Assembly: GCA_030068075.1 (NCBI GenBank) | Contig: CM057826.1 | Coordinates: forward strand, 49,506,558-49,570,557 | DNA from: Paguma larvata | Taxonomy: Eukaryota > Chordata > Mammalia > Carnivora > Viverridae | Reading direction: 5' to 3' | DNA length: 64,000 nt | Shown here: positions 44,432-55,505 of the stretch, in pieces | Position numbering within the stretch: the stretch's first letter is position 1 | Layout: each line of letters begins with the position of its first letter | Translations under genes and position numbers: made by a program | Notes under the pieces: generated by a model | Databases searched by the model: none | Told to the model about the DNA's origin: nothing | The model's input: the letters and a program-made list of their open reading frames with translations, nothing else

Positions 44432-44436
44432 CAGTC

Positions 44437-45474
44437 CTCTATATATATCCCTTTCATTTCTTGTCCTCATAGCTTGCTTTTATCTTTGTCCTCCCTTCTT
44501 TTCTATTTCCTGTTTCTTCTCATCCCTCCTCTGGTGCATCTCTATCTTTTGCCCCATTCTCCTTGGGTCCACTATGGACTCTGACACTGCCTGGTGTCTC
44601 CCAGGATGGAAAGATTGCTGGAACTAGTTCAGAGTTTGGCAAACAGGGAGGTGACAAAGGGGAGTAACTATCTGCAGTTGTTGATATGGCTTAGAGCTCG
44701 GCGACATAGTTGCTAGGCTGCCAGAAACAGCTGCAGAAACCCGAGATGTACAGTGCAGATCATTGCAGTACCACCTTTGGAAGCTGTGAGAACAACAAGC
44801 TTGCCCAGGACTTTGTGTGAATTGGCCCAGACACCTCCTTTCTCTCCCCAGCATCTTGAAATCGACTCTAGTAGCTTCTTAGCATTCAGTGCAGCACACA
44901 CTGATGAAGCTTAGACAGGCCGTTTGCTCCCTACAAAGCAGGGTGCTGACAGCCTTTTTGCTTTTCTCTTCCTCATTGCTTAATCTGTCCACTTCCTGAT
45001 ACTAATGGATTTTTAAACGAGCCTAGGACAATTGATAACATTTCCCAATTAAAACCAAATACCCTTCATCCACCCTTTACACAGCCATAGGGTCACAAAG
45101 GAGTGCGGGGAGCGTACGCCCACCTAGATCTCTTTCCCTAGCTCTCCTGCCTCCTACCCTCTATGCCTGCAGACATATACACCCTCTTACAGGAACTGGC
45201 TCTTGATATGCAGAGGTGACTTCTAGATACTAGCTAGAGTAATGTTGGCTAAGATTTCTGAGCAGTCACAGGGCTACTGTCTTAGATAGGATTTTCCCCC
45301 ATCTTCTCTGATGTCAACTGGTTTCATAACCACTGAATTCAGAAGCTTCCCTTGGGATGGAAGAAACATTATACAGACATAATAACTGATAGAAGGTTTG
45401 AAAGAAGGTGGACTAAGTGTCTGGGGAAGCAAAACTTATTTATTACTATGATTTATTAAAAATGAAATAATGTA
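44437..45474. other. unassigned non-coding sequence
   Basis: About 1 kb of unique-looking DNA. Overlapping reverse frames of 62 and 76 codons at 44624-44901 lack motifs. Confidence 0.4.
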
Positions 45475-45710
45475 CCTACTGTTTACTGAATGCCTGGTCT
45501 GTGTTAGGCCCTGTGTTTGGCCTCTTAGATAAAGTATCTCTAATTCTTTTAAGAATGCTTAAAAAAGAGTATCTATATTTTACAGATGAGGAAATAGACA
45601 CTCAGAGAAGTTAAATGACACAAGACTACACACTACAGTAAATGTCAGAGCTGAGTCGAGGTTGTCTGAGTCCATGCTCTCCTATTCCAGGAGTGCCTTC
45701 TTGCTACTTA
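45475..45710 (-). repeat. MIR SINE, reverse
   Basis: tgtgttaggccctgtgtttg, tatattttacagatgaggaa, actcagagaagttaaatgac, gtcagagctgagtcgaggtt and tgagtccatgctctcctatt run through most of the reverse MIR. Confidence 0.8.
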
Positions 45711-46929
45711 TAGAGGAAGCGTAAATTGAATAACCCTATTTTTGTGTTCAAGGGTCTGTGTTCAAGGTGACCTTAGAGGGTGACAAATAGTACAAGTACA
45801 GAGGAGAGTTTATTTATTCACAATCTTATCCATGTGGGAGAAAAAAATGTCTGGGAGTGTTAGCGCCAAGACTCACAGAATTCTATCTTCTCAGACTTCA
45901 GCACTCTCTTATAGGAAGATTCAGTTACCCTGAAGGAAGTCCTCCTAGATAGGTCTAGATGTGCAGGCCAACAAGAAGCAGGAGTGAAAAGATTTGCTCC
46001 TTCTCTTTATACAATTTATCTGCCCTCTCTATGCTATGAATGCAAACCCCAATTTCTGTTTCAGCTTCCATGCGTACTTTCAAGCTTTGTCTTAGTGACT
46101 CCTTACCACTGCCTGAGGAGGAGGGGTAGGGTTCACTATTATTCATCTAACGCAGGGAAGGAAACTCTGAGAATTAAGAAACTTACTCAAGATTAACACA
46201 CTAGCTAGTTGCAGTGCTAGGTCTTGCATCATCTCCCTTCATGCAGGTTACTGGCTATTAAAATGGCAGAAACCAAGATCTTGCATGGTATGTGTATGGA
46301 TGAGTTTGCAGCAAGCCTGTGGACCACTAGAAGAAGAGGAGTTCAGCACTGGACTTGCTAAAAGAGAGAATAGAGCATAAGTGAACACATGTGAGTGCCA
46401 CAGATGGAATCCTCTAGTCGCCAACTTGTCACCCACCACCAGATACAACTCCTAGAGGCCACATCCTCTTCTATGCTCTAGCATGTCTCACCTTGACATT
46501 CTCACTATAAATTTCTCCAAACCTGCCTGAGGTTTCTGAGCTCCACAAAAGCTAAATTTCTGGATGTTGGTGCAAATAGCTATGGGGAAATTAAATTTCC
46601 TTCTTCTTCCCAGGTTAAGGATGACCTCCAATCTTTTACTGCAGATAGTAGTAGTGAAAGATGCAGAAAAAATGCAGGCGGTAAGTAAAGACAGAGACAC
46701 TCCAAATTATTCTACTTTGGTTGTTCTTATGCATCTGAAGATAGATTAAACACAAATATCATTCTAGAATCCTTCTTGTTATATCTTATGCTAAAGATGT
46801 CATCGTCTCATAGTGTTCACAAAACCTGTTTTAAACTGAGCATACTCACGAACAGTCTCACACAAAAGTGTGACAAGTGGCTAAAGCTTAACAAATGTGG
46901 CTTCTTTGTAACCAACCAAAATGGCTGCT
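45711..46929. other. unassigned non-coding sequence
   Basis: A worn reverse MIR core may lie at 46150-46240 (gaaggaaactctgagaatta). No exon or gene recognised. Confidence 0.4.
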
Positions 46930-47725
46930 AACTCATTCCTCCTTCACTGACCACCACCTAGCAAATGATCCCACTATTTACTCCATTGTCCAGCAACTTG
47001 AGCTTCCCTTTTCACTTCCCTCTTTCATCCTCAATAAGTTCTATTGGTTCTAGTTAATAGAATTTCTAGAATCCATGCACATCTCTCCACTGCCTCTAGT
47101 CTTGTCTATGCCACCACCCATGCTCTTGACGTTATAGAATGTCTTCTTCATTCCCTCCACCATTACCACCCTCTACTCTGCTCCCAGCACAATTCTGGTT
47201 ATTCTACAAACCTGCTTAAAACACCATAATGTCTCCTCATTGCTTTCCAGGTAAATTCTAAACCTTTGCATATGACTTTGTGTAAGTTGCAGTTTAGCCT
47301 CTGCTAACTTCTCCAGCCACGTTCATCCTTCCTCTTTGGCCCTCTGATGCTCCACTCCAGTCATAATGAGCTTCCTGTGGTCTTTCAGGTCCCAGATTTC
47401 TCTCTCAAGGCTTCTGCACATTTTGCTCCTTTAATCAGCAATGGTCCAGGGCTTTTTCATCTGGCTTCCTCTACTACTTCCTCAGATGTTTTCTGTGCGA
47501 AATCTGCTTCCTCCAAACTTCCTACTCCAAACACCTGCATCAGCCCATGTGCCACCTACTCCCACTGTCCCCTGTACCTTTTACCTGGAACAAGTTTCCC
47601 TTCTATCGTAATTACTTGTTTAGTTCTTTCTCTTTCAGACAGGGAACTCTGAGAGGTTGCAGACTGTTCATTATTAAGCACGACGCTAGACATGTGGTGA
47701 GCACTCAATAAATATTTATCACTTT
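46930..47725 (+). repeat. LINE L2 3' part, forward, about 800 bp
   Basis: Order of blocks follows L2 from a cttccctctttcatcctcaa region through gcttaaaacaccataatgtc, tctctcaaggcttctgcaca, ccttttacctggaacaagt, cagggaactctgagaggttg and gagcactcaataaatattta. The 101-codon frame at 47347-47652 is L2 debris. Confidence 0.72.
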
Positions 47726-49149
47726 CTTTTCTTTCCTTCTCAGTTTGATTGGTACTGACCACACTGGCCACAGTTAGTCCCTCTCAAACACATCCTTAGC
47801 ATCGCCAGGCTCCTCTCTCCCCCTTTATTTCCCTTTCACGTTCTCCCTTCCTCTCCACTCAGAAAAAGTTGTTACAGACTCATACCATGAAATGTCACTT
47901 CAAAATATTTGACAAAAAACAGAGAGAAGCTTAGTGTTGTTTTCTTTTTTCCTCCAGTCCGTAGTGACAGGATGAACTGAGCACGTAGTAGATCTGAGTT
48001 GCCATGGTAACTGATAATGGTCTAGTCCTTTCGCTTTCTTTGTAGGGGAAAAATATATCTCTTTTTTTTTATAACTAGCCAGGGATGAGGATTTATCTTA
48101 CTGTTTGCTAGATACCTAATAGCCCAAAGGACTCATTCTCAATTACCTAGTGCTTTCATTCCATCCCCAAAACTCTCTGCTGCTAGTCAAAAGGGCTCAT
48201 CAGAACTGACACTGTCACTGGGGCCATCCCCTTGGTTGTCATTCTGGAGGCTTGCAAAGGCTTGGCAGGAGGAATTTTGAAATATTTGGCCCAAGGGGTT
48301 TGGAGAAAGCAATGTGTGGGTCTATGTCTTTGTGTATGAATTTGTGTACACATGCATGTGTGTCTATCTGCAGTGGGGAACAGATAAACGGAAAGATGTT
48401 TCACATTTTTGTCCTAGATGAACTAGGTCATTAGATGTATCAACTCAGGGACTTTCTGAACATGAAGTCTTTACTATAAAGATCAGAAGATTCTTTGAGG
48501 CCCAGGATCAGTGTGCACCCTCTAATTGGCTATAAATGTAGGAGTTAAAGACTGCTGCTCATAAACATTCTTGACTCTAAGTAGGACAGCCACATCTCCA
48601 ATTTTTATGTAAAAAAAAAGATATTCACAGAAAAAGACATTTGTACATGCATGCAAGAAAATAAAGATAAATTAGAGCCAATCTAAGCTTCAGGGGACAG
48701 ATCTTCTCTCTGCCCCCACCCGCATTTTTTGCTCCAGGAAAAAGAACGAAAATGCGATTCCTTCCATTCGTAGAGCATTTAGATTTCCCTGGGTCATTTC
48801 GCATTGTTTTCAGGTGGTCATGGTGGATTACCCCAAAGTCCAGAGATGCTAAATGAACTCCCAAAAGTCACAGAGCAAGCTCATGACAGACTCAGTGAGA
48901 ATCCAGGTGCAAACCTTAAATCCAATGAATATCCCTATCCACCATGAAAGGACTCACTCTCAAGAGAGAACTGGGACTTCTGACAGTAGCCACCTCCTTT
49001 GCATTCTACCTCTACTGGCTATACATAAACATTTTTGGGAAAACCCTCTAGGGCTAGACATTTTAATGTAAGGAAATCGTCCATCTTCTAGGGCATTCTC
49101 TGTAAGGAGTCTATACCCATGTTGTGAATTGAGTTTGCTGCTGACCTCA
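47726..49149. other. unassigned non-coding sequence
   Basis: About 1.4 kb. A weak reverse MIR stretch may lie at 48760-48910. Nothing else recognised. Confidence 0.4.
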
Positions 49150-49265
49150 GCACAGCAACTTAGTATAGTCAATAGTAAGGTGATCTTCATTTTAAAAGTG
49201 AAGACTCAGAAAAGTTAAGTTCCTTGCCCAAGGTCGAGGAGTTAATAGCTTGTGGAACCAAAATT
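49150..49265 (-). repeat. MIR fragment, reverse
   Basis: ttcattttaaaagtgaagac, tcagaaaagttaagttcctt and gcccaaggtcgaggagttaa. Confidence 0.6.
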
Positions 49266-49344
49266 TGAGGAGAAGACAAAAGGAAAGAAGTGAAGATGAA
49301 AAAAGAAACTCTTATGGGTAAATCTTTTACCTACCAAGTTCTGG

Positions 49345-49510
49345 ACCCTGTGAAGGGCATTTTTATATATAGTTTTGGATTTAATCTCATAACATCCCTG
49401 TGAGAGGCTATTTATTCTATGTGTGAGGCTCAAGGAGGTTAGATTGTATTCTGGAAATCATACATCAAGTAAGTAGCAGAGTAGAAATACCAGCTCGGTT
49501 CTACCTGGTC
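49345..49510 (-). repeat. MIR, reverse
   Basis: tggatttaatctcataacat, ccctgtgagaggctatttat, caaggaggttagattgtatt and agcagagtagaaataccagc. Confidence 0.6.
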
Positions 49511-49724
49511 AGGTGAAGCCTTTACAAGACAGCACCCCTTATGTAGCATTAGGGACATCAATTTTGAAAATCTATAGGGAAATAAACACTGTGGACAACT
49601 TTAGGCCTAAAGAAGACTAGGAGAACCTTCTAAAAAGTTCTCTCTGTTTGGATATGGGGAAGAACACAGGAATTCTCAAACAGGGTCCAACAAATGTTCT
49701 ATCATCTTCAGTATAAAGGACTCA

Positions 49725-49880
49725 GAATTGTACTGGTGAAAGAACATGGCTGTCTACACTTACTAGCTCTGCGAGGATGGGCAAATTGTTCACCCTCTGG
49801 GCCTCTGCTTTCCCACATGTGAAATCTGCAGGTTGAATTTGATTAGTATTGGCAGAAAGACTTCAAATCATTGGCCAATG
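49725..49880 (+). repeat. MIR, forward
   Basis: acttactagctctgcgagga, tgggcaaattgttcaccctc, tgggcctctgctttcccaca and tgtgaaatctgcaggttgaa. Confidence 0.6.
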
Positions 49881-50586
49881 CTGATGAATTAATTGGTAAT
49901 GACTGTCTGGAATGTTTAGTTGTTAAGGACTCTGAGGTTGCATCTGTGCCATGATTATTATTGATCTCTGCCTTGGCTATTGGATGTGGGGATGGGAGCA
50001 CAAGTCATAGATTTGCCCTTCTGAATGTGATGAGTAGTAAACACTTATAGTGTTATCATCTTTGTTTATTTGCTCAGTTTTTGGCAAAGCAATTTATATT
50101 TTTGATGTATATTTGCTTCAGTAATAAATTCTCTTTCTGTGTAGACACTTATTGTCAAGTTACAAAGAAGAATCCCCTTATATCCTTTAGTGAAGAATTT
50201 GCTGATTAAATGCATCCTCCTCTTCTCCAGGCCCATTATAATTTCATGGGGTTTAATCATTCCAAACTTTTGCTTGTGTCTTTCCAGATTAAAGAATCTT
50301 GAAAACATCAGCATATCTCGTTTTAAAAGATCATTATAATGATTAGAAGAATGATGGTAGGAAGGAAGACGGATTTTTGATTTATTGAAAATTTAGAATT
50401 TTTCACTTTGGAAGGAAGTCAGTTTAAAGGCAACCTGGTAGAAACAGATAAAAGCACAACCAAAGGTCAGAGGGACTGTGGCCTTTTCATGAAATATCCA
50501 AATGCAATGAAGAAGAAGCTTCTTTGGAAAATTGCATGAAGAAAGTTACTTTAGGATAGAAACTTTCACAGTGTGATCTAAAGGAC
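49881..50586. other. unassigned non-coding sequence
   Basis: Nothing recognised; the 82-codon reverse frame at 50066-50314 has no domain. Confidence 0.4.
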
Positions 50587-50757
50587 GTAGGCTCAGGTCA
50601 TGATATCACAGTTGGTGAGTTTAAACCCTGCATCAGGCTCTGTGCGACAGCTCAGAGCCTAGAGCCTGATTCAGATTTTGTGTCTCCCTCTTTCTTTCTG
50701 CCCCTCTCCAGCTTGTGCCCTCTCTCTCTTAGTAATAAATAAATAAACTTAAAAACA
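50587..50757 (+). mobile_element. SINEC, forward, 5'-truncated
   Basis: Starts inside the tRNA-like part (aggctcaggtcatgatatca) and retains the body, CT tract and aataaataaataaactt tail. Flanks taaaggac and taaaggat are nearly identical. Confidence 0.88.
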
Positions 50758-51449
50758 AATAAAGGATATTTAGGGTTTCTTGAAAGTACTTCAGGGGAAG
50801 CCATAGGGGATGGGACTATGTATGGGATTTGGTTTGATGGCCACTGGCTTCATTTCTCAATCTACACCCCTCAGCTCCTCTTATTTTCTGCTTTGTGAAT
50901 TACATTTCCATGCAAGATTTAATGTGACTAAACATAAGTTTGAAAACCATGTATTTAGACAAACAAAAGAAAGTACCATTTCACATAGAAGCCAAGCAAA
51001 TTACCAAATCCATTATATTAAGGAGTGCTACAGAGGACTGTTAAGACGAAATCATTGATTCAAAAAATTTGGAACATTTTTTTGAAGGATAAGCCCAAAG
51101 ATAACTGCTGGAGGAAGCTGTGCTCTATCTAATATTACAGTGAGGAAACACCATGCCTGCACCCCCTTTCTAGCTACATACTTTGAGTGTAACTTGGTAT
51201 GGGAAGTCTAAATTCCCAGTCTTGAAAATCTGCGTAGTGTAGATGGCACCCTGCTTATTCTGAACACCTTTTCTAGAAGCACTCTTGTTGTTTACGTAGA
51301 AAATAGCATGCTTGCTTCTGAGCTGGTAGGAGGATTGAAGAAGTAGCAAGTACTCAGATTTAATTAACTTTGATTTACAAAGCAGCATCACTGACATACA
51401 TGATAATTAAAATCTCACATTAGTTATTATTCTATTTGCTTTGCTGAGC
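50758..51449. other. unassigned non-coding sequence
   Basis: Nothing recognised. Confidence 0.4.
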
Positions 51450-51450
51450 A

Positions 51451-51485
<35 letters not shown>
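51450..51485. repeat. (CA)n microsatellite
   Basis: About 15 CA units ending in cacgcacacg. Confidence 0.93.
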
Positions 51486-51654
51486 AAAAAAGTGTCATTC
51501 TTACTGTGATCTGAACAACATTTGGGTTTTCTTGGCATTTCTTCAGGGATAACTATAGGGAACATAATTTTTTTTTGAAAACCAGAAGAGACAGAGTCTT
51601 AAATGAACAATGCCTACCATTTTTCCATACCTACTATGCAGCACACATCATAAT

Positions 51655-51870
51655 AAATAACTACAATAATAATATTGATGACAGCTAACATTTATTGAGT
51701 CCTCCTCTTGCTCCAGGTACTGTTGTAAATGTTTTATATTTACTAATTTATTTAATCCACATGCCAACCTTAGGAGGTAGGTGTTCTTATTATAACTATT
51801 TTGCAGACGAGAAAACTGAGGCACAGAGTGATGCAAATTAAGTGGCAAGGTCCGAATTAAAATGTAGTGT
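51655..51870 (-). repeat. MIR SINE, reverse, near full length
   Basis: acagctaacatttattgagt, caggtactgttgtaaatgtt, tatttaatccacatgccaac, ttaggaggtaggtgttctta and gagaaaactgaggcacagag. Confidence 0.82.
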
Positions 51871-51879
51871 TTGTATCTT

Positions 51880-52130
51880 CAGATTTCATGATGTGAATGA
51901 CTATACTATGGCTTCTTCTTGTATAAAGTTCTTTAAAGAAAATCTCTTATTAAACCTTTACAAGCATGATCCCACCTTACAGAAGAGAAAACTGAGGTTC
52001 ACAAACATTAAAAACTTGCCTAAGGTCATGCAGCTAGGAAGTTATACAGTCTGTGAGTTCCTATTTGAGTCCAAAGTTTGTGATAGTTTCTACTACAGTA
52101 GGAAGACTGTCATGTATAGTATAAATTAGA
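51880..52130 (-). repeat. MIR, reverse, adjacent copy
   Basis: ccttacagaagagaaaactg, aggttcacaaacattaaaaa, gcctaaggtcatgcagctag and tgagttcctatttgagtcca. A separate insertion from the one just upstream. Confidence 0.65.
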
Positions 52131-52894
52131 CCACTCTCTGTTTAATATATACAGACATAAAGAAAACTGATGGAAAGGGGACAGAAATTTGTCCAAGGAC
52201 ATCATCATCATCATCTTCCCAAACACCATCTATGTAAATTCCCAAGTCTCAAACACATATTTAACCTATACCCGAGAGGAAGGTTGCTGGGAAATAAATG
52301 TCTTGACAAATTGTGGTCTTCATGTGGCTTAGGATTTTATTGTTTCTTGACAGGAAAGAGACAATGGAAAGTCAAAACGAATAAGCTTTCAAAAACATGT
52401 AATCAGGGGTACAAATAGAGATCCGAAATAAAACTCTCGGATGATGTATTGCAAGATTCTGTGGCAGTGAAATATGTGCTCAGACACTGTGTTTTAGCAG
52501 ATTGGGACTTGTATGACCTCCAAGCTATGCCTTTGACTCTGAAATGATTGGTGTAACTCAATCTGTATTTAATGATGAAGATTACCCAAGATGAGGCCAC
52601 TGATGTCACCAATGTGCAATTTCTAAGCAATTGTTGCCGTTTCAGTTCTTTGTGGGCTGGTTGACCACTGAATGTCTACACCAGCAGAACCTTCCTGGAG
52701 ATGACCCAGGTCAGGAGGCCACAGTAGGCTGGCACCAAACAAGCAGGCAGTCACATGAATGACCACTGTGATTAGCACTACAGGGATAGAAACAGATTCT
52801 CCCCACTGGGCAACAGCCCCTCAATATGCAAAAACAAAGCTAAAGGACATAGCCTTTTCTCTTCACCACAGACATACTTTATTTTACTATATTT
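52131..52894. other. unassigned non-coding sequence
   Basis: Contains a small (ATC)n run at 52199-52217. Nothing else recognised. Confidence 0.4.
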
Positions 52895-54440
52895 CATTTT
52901 TCTACAGTTTTGAGGTATATTTGATATATAATAAACTATGTGTATTTAAAGTGTACAATTTGATCAATTTGACATAAGTATATATTCATGAAATTCTCAT
53001 TGTGATCAAGATAACGAACATATCCATCACTCAAAAATTTCTAGTTTCCTTTATAAGTTCCTGTCCCTCACCACTCCTTTTCTCCAGGCAACTACTGATT
53101 TCCTTTCTGTCCTATAGATCTGCATTTTTTAGAATTTTATATAAATGGAATCATACAGTACTTTGGGGGTGAGATGGGGTAGGGAGTGTATTTGGCTTCT
53201 GTTACTCAGCACAATTGTTTTAGTATTCATCTATCTTGTTGTATGTATCAGCAATTTGTTCCTTTTTGTTGTATGGATAGTATATACCACACATTGTTAT
53301 TATTATTTTTTATTTGTGTTTGGGCTGTTTCCAGTTTTTGGCTAGTATAAATAAGGCTTCCCCTAAACATTTGTCTATATAAGTGGATATAGGTTTCTTT
53401 TTTTCTTGTGGGTATTTAGGAGGGGAATTGGTAGGTTGAATAGTGAGGATATAATTCAATATAATTGGGTTTAAGTGGGTATATAATTATATAAATTTTT
53501 AAGAAACTTCTAGATTGCTATACAAAGTGATTTTTACCATTTTGCATTCCCACCAGCAGTGCCTGAAAATGCTAGTTACTCTACATTTTTTAAGTTTAAT
53601 TATTTTGAGAGAGATAGGGAGAGAATGCCAAGCAGTTTCTACACTGTCAGCAGAGCCTGACATAGGGCTCGAACTCATGAACCCCATGAGATCATGACCT
53701 CAGCTGAAATCAAGAGTCAGATGCTTAACCGACTGAGCCACCCAAGTGTCCTAATTGCTCCACATTCTTAGCAATTTGTGGTATGGTTTGTCTTAATTTT
53801 TAACCATTTTAATAGACTACAGTGGTATTTCATTGTGATTTTAATTTGCCTTTCCTTAATGACTAAAGATGTTGCATATATATTTCATGTGTTTTTTGCC
53901 ACCTGCAAATTATTTTTGGGTGAAATGTCTTTTCAAATTTTTTCTCTATGTTTTTTATGGATTGCTGGTCTTATTATAGAGTTCTTTACATATTTTAGAT
54001 ATAAATCGTGTATTTGATATATGTCATGCAAATATTTTCTCCCAATCTACAGTTTGTTTTATTTTTGTAACAATGTCTTTTCAAGGGAAAACTGTTAGGT
54101 TTTATGAAATCTGAATTATTGTTTTTCTTTTATCATTCATGATTTTGTGTCATATTTAAGAAATTTTGTTAAGCCCAAGGTCACTAAGATTTTGTTTTTT
54201 TTCCAAGAAGTTTTGTAATTTTAGATACATTTAGATTTATGATTTTTGAGTTAATTTTTATGTTGTGAAGGTTTAAGTTTCATTTTTTTTTGCATTTGAC
54301 TATCCAAATTGTTTTAGCACCATGTGTTGAAAAGATTATTCTTTTCCCATCATGTTGCCTTAGTACCTTTGTCTAAATCAATTGGTTATATGTATGTGGG
54401 TACTTTTCTGAACACTATTCTGTTCTGTTGATCTTTAAGC
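52895..54440 (-). mobile_element. old L1M 3' half, reverse
   Basis: Starts with the antisense 3' end (ttgaggtatatttgatatat, aagtgtacaatttgatcaat, tatccatcactcaaaaattt), then a gttgtatggatagtatatac region, the gcattcccaccagcagtgc block and the C-terminal ORF2 antisense (tttttatggattgctggtct, tttctcccaatctacagttt, cattttttttgcatttgact, ttagcaccatgtgttgaaa, tctgaacactattctg). Frames are ruined. A SINEC interrupts it at 53588-53754. Confidence 0.82.
53588..53754 (-). mobile_element. SINEC, reverse, with a shortened tail
   Basis: Reverse SINE between ttactctacatt (53576-53587) and ttgctccacatt (53755-53766). The GA/CT region is much shortened and the head (ccacccaagtgtcc) is mutated, so it is an older copy. 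Confidence 0.88.
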
Positions 54441-54699
54441 ACAAACTTATATTTGACATGAAAGTAGTCATGCTTTCCTTGAAGGCCTGTACTGAGAGAA
54501 TACTTTTATTGGCCTTAAACATAGGTATGACTAAATCAGGCAAAAGGGGATAATTCATACTCGGGTAGGGAGTATACTGGGTTAACATTCACTCGAGGAT
54601 AAACTTTGTAAGAATAGAAATACTGTATTATTCAGCCTTGTTCTCAATGAATGGATGGGAGATTAGACATGGTGTAATTGGAAGATAGTTGAAATAGGA

Positions 54700-54810
54700 A
54701 CTAGGTAATCTTAGATCTGGTGCCGGCTTTGTCATTCACTAGTATTTTATCAGTTTACTTAGTTATATAAGCCTTCATTTTTTTAGATAAGGGAAATATT
54801 AAAACAAATA
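54700..54810 (+). repeat. MIR fragment, forward
   Basis: agatctggtgccggctttgt, cattcactagtattttatca and agccttcattttttta follow the MIR core. Confidence 0.5.
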
Positions 54811-54949
54811 GGTAACAGACTGGAGAATCAATGTGGTGAGGATGGGGCATATGTAAGTTGGAGAGGCTAGAACGACATTTTACTCTCTCCAGAAATCTAA
54901 AGGGTAATGTAGAAAGTAGCCCAATTAACTGTGTATGGCAACAGAGAAA

Positions 54950-55130
54950 CGTTTCTCAATCTCAGCAGCTTAGGTCAGATAATTCTTTCCTGTGGAGGGC
55001 TATCCTGTGCACTGTAGGATATCTACGGTATCCTAGGCACTCTCTACCCCCAAGAGTGACAACCAAAAATATTTCCAGATGTTGTCAAATGTCTATGGAA
55101 GCAAAATCACCATGGTTAAGAGCCAAAGCT
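54950..55130 (-). mobile_element. MER20-type hAT element, reverse
   Basis: tttctcaatctcagcagctt, cagataattctttcctgtgg, agggctatcctgtgcactgt, aggatatctacggtatccta, caaccaaaaatatttccaga and tgttgtcaaatgtctatgg are the reverse-strand MER20 blocks. Shorter than the copy at 40804. Confidence 0.7.
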
Positions 55131-55339
55131 ATAGAGTGTACAAATGGTTCATTGTGGTAGGCTGTAGGGAGACAACATTTTCAATAGCAGGATGGATTTC
55201 AATGTATTCAGAATTACCAATAGTTGACCCAAACTACCTAAGGGTTGGGTGGTGGTGAAAGTGACTTTTCTGTTATTGTGTCAACAGTGGTTGGCTACCC
55301 ATTATGGGTACACATACGCTAAGTAGACAGCTGAAGTAG
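55131..55339. other. unassigned non-coding sequence
   Basis: Nothing recognised. Confidence 0.4.
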
Positions 55340-55505
55340 TTGAAACTTGTCCTTCCTAAGCTTATTTTCTCATCTGTTATGTGGGTATTATGATGCCAAC
55401 AGCGCGAGAGGTTCAGTGAAAACTAAATGAGATTATATACATAAAGATCTCTGAACAGCATCTAACATATAATATGTACCTACAATGTAATGGAATTTGT
55501 TATTA
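55340..55505 (+). repeat. MIR 3' half, forward
   Basis: ttctcatctgttatgtgggt, gaaaactaaatgagattata and agcatctaacatataatatg. Confidence 0.55.
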
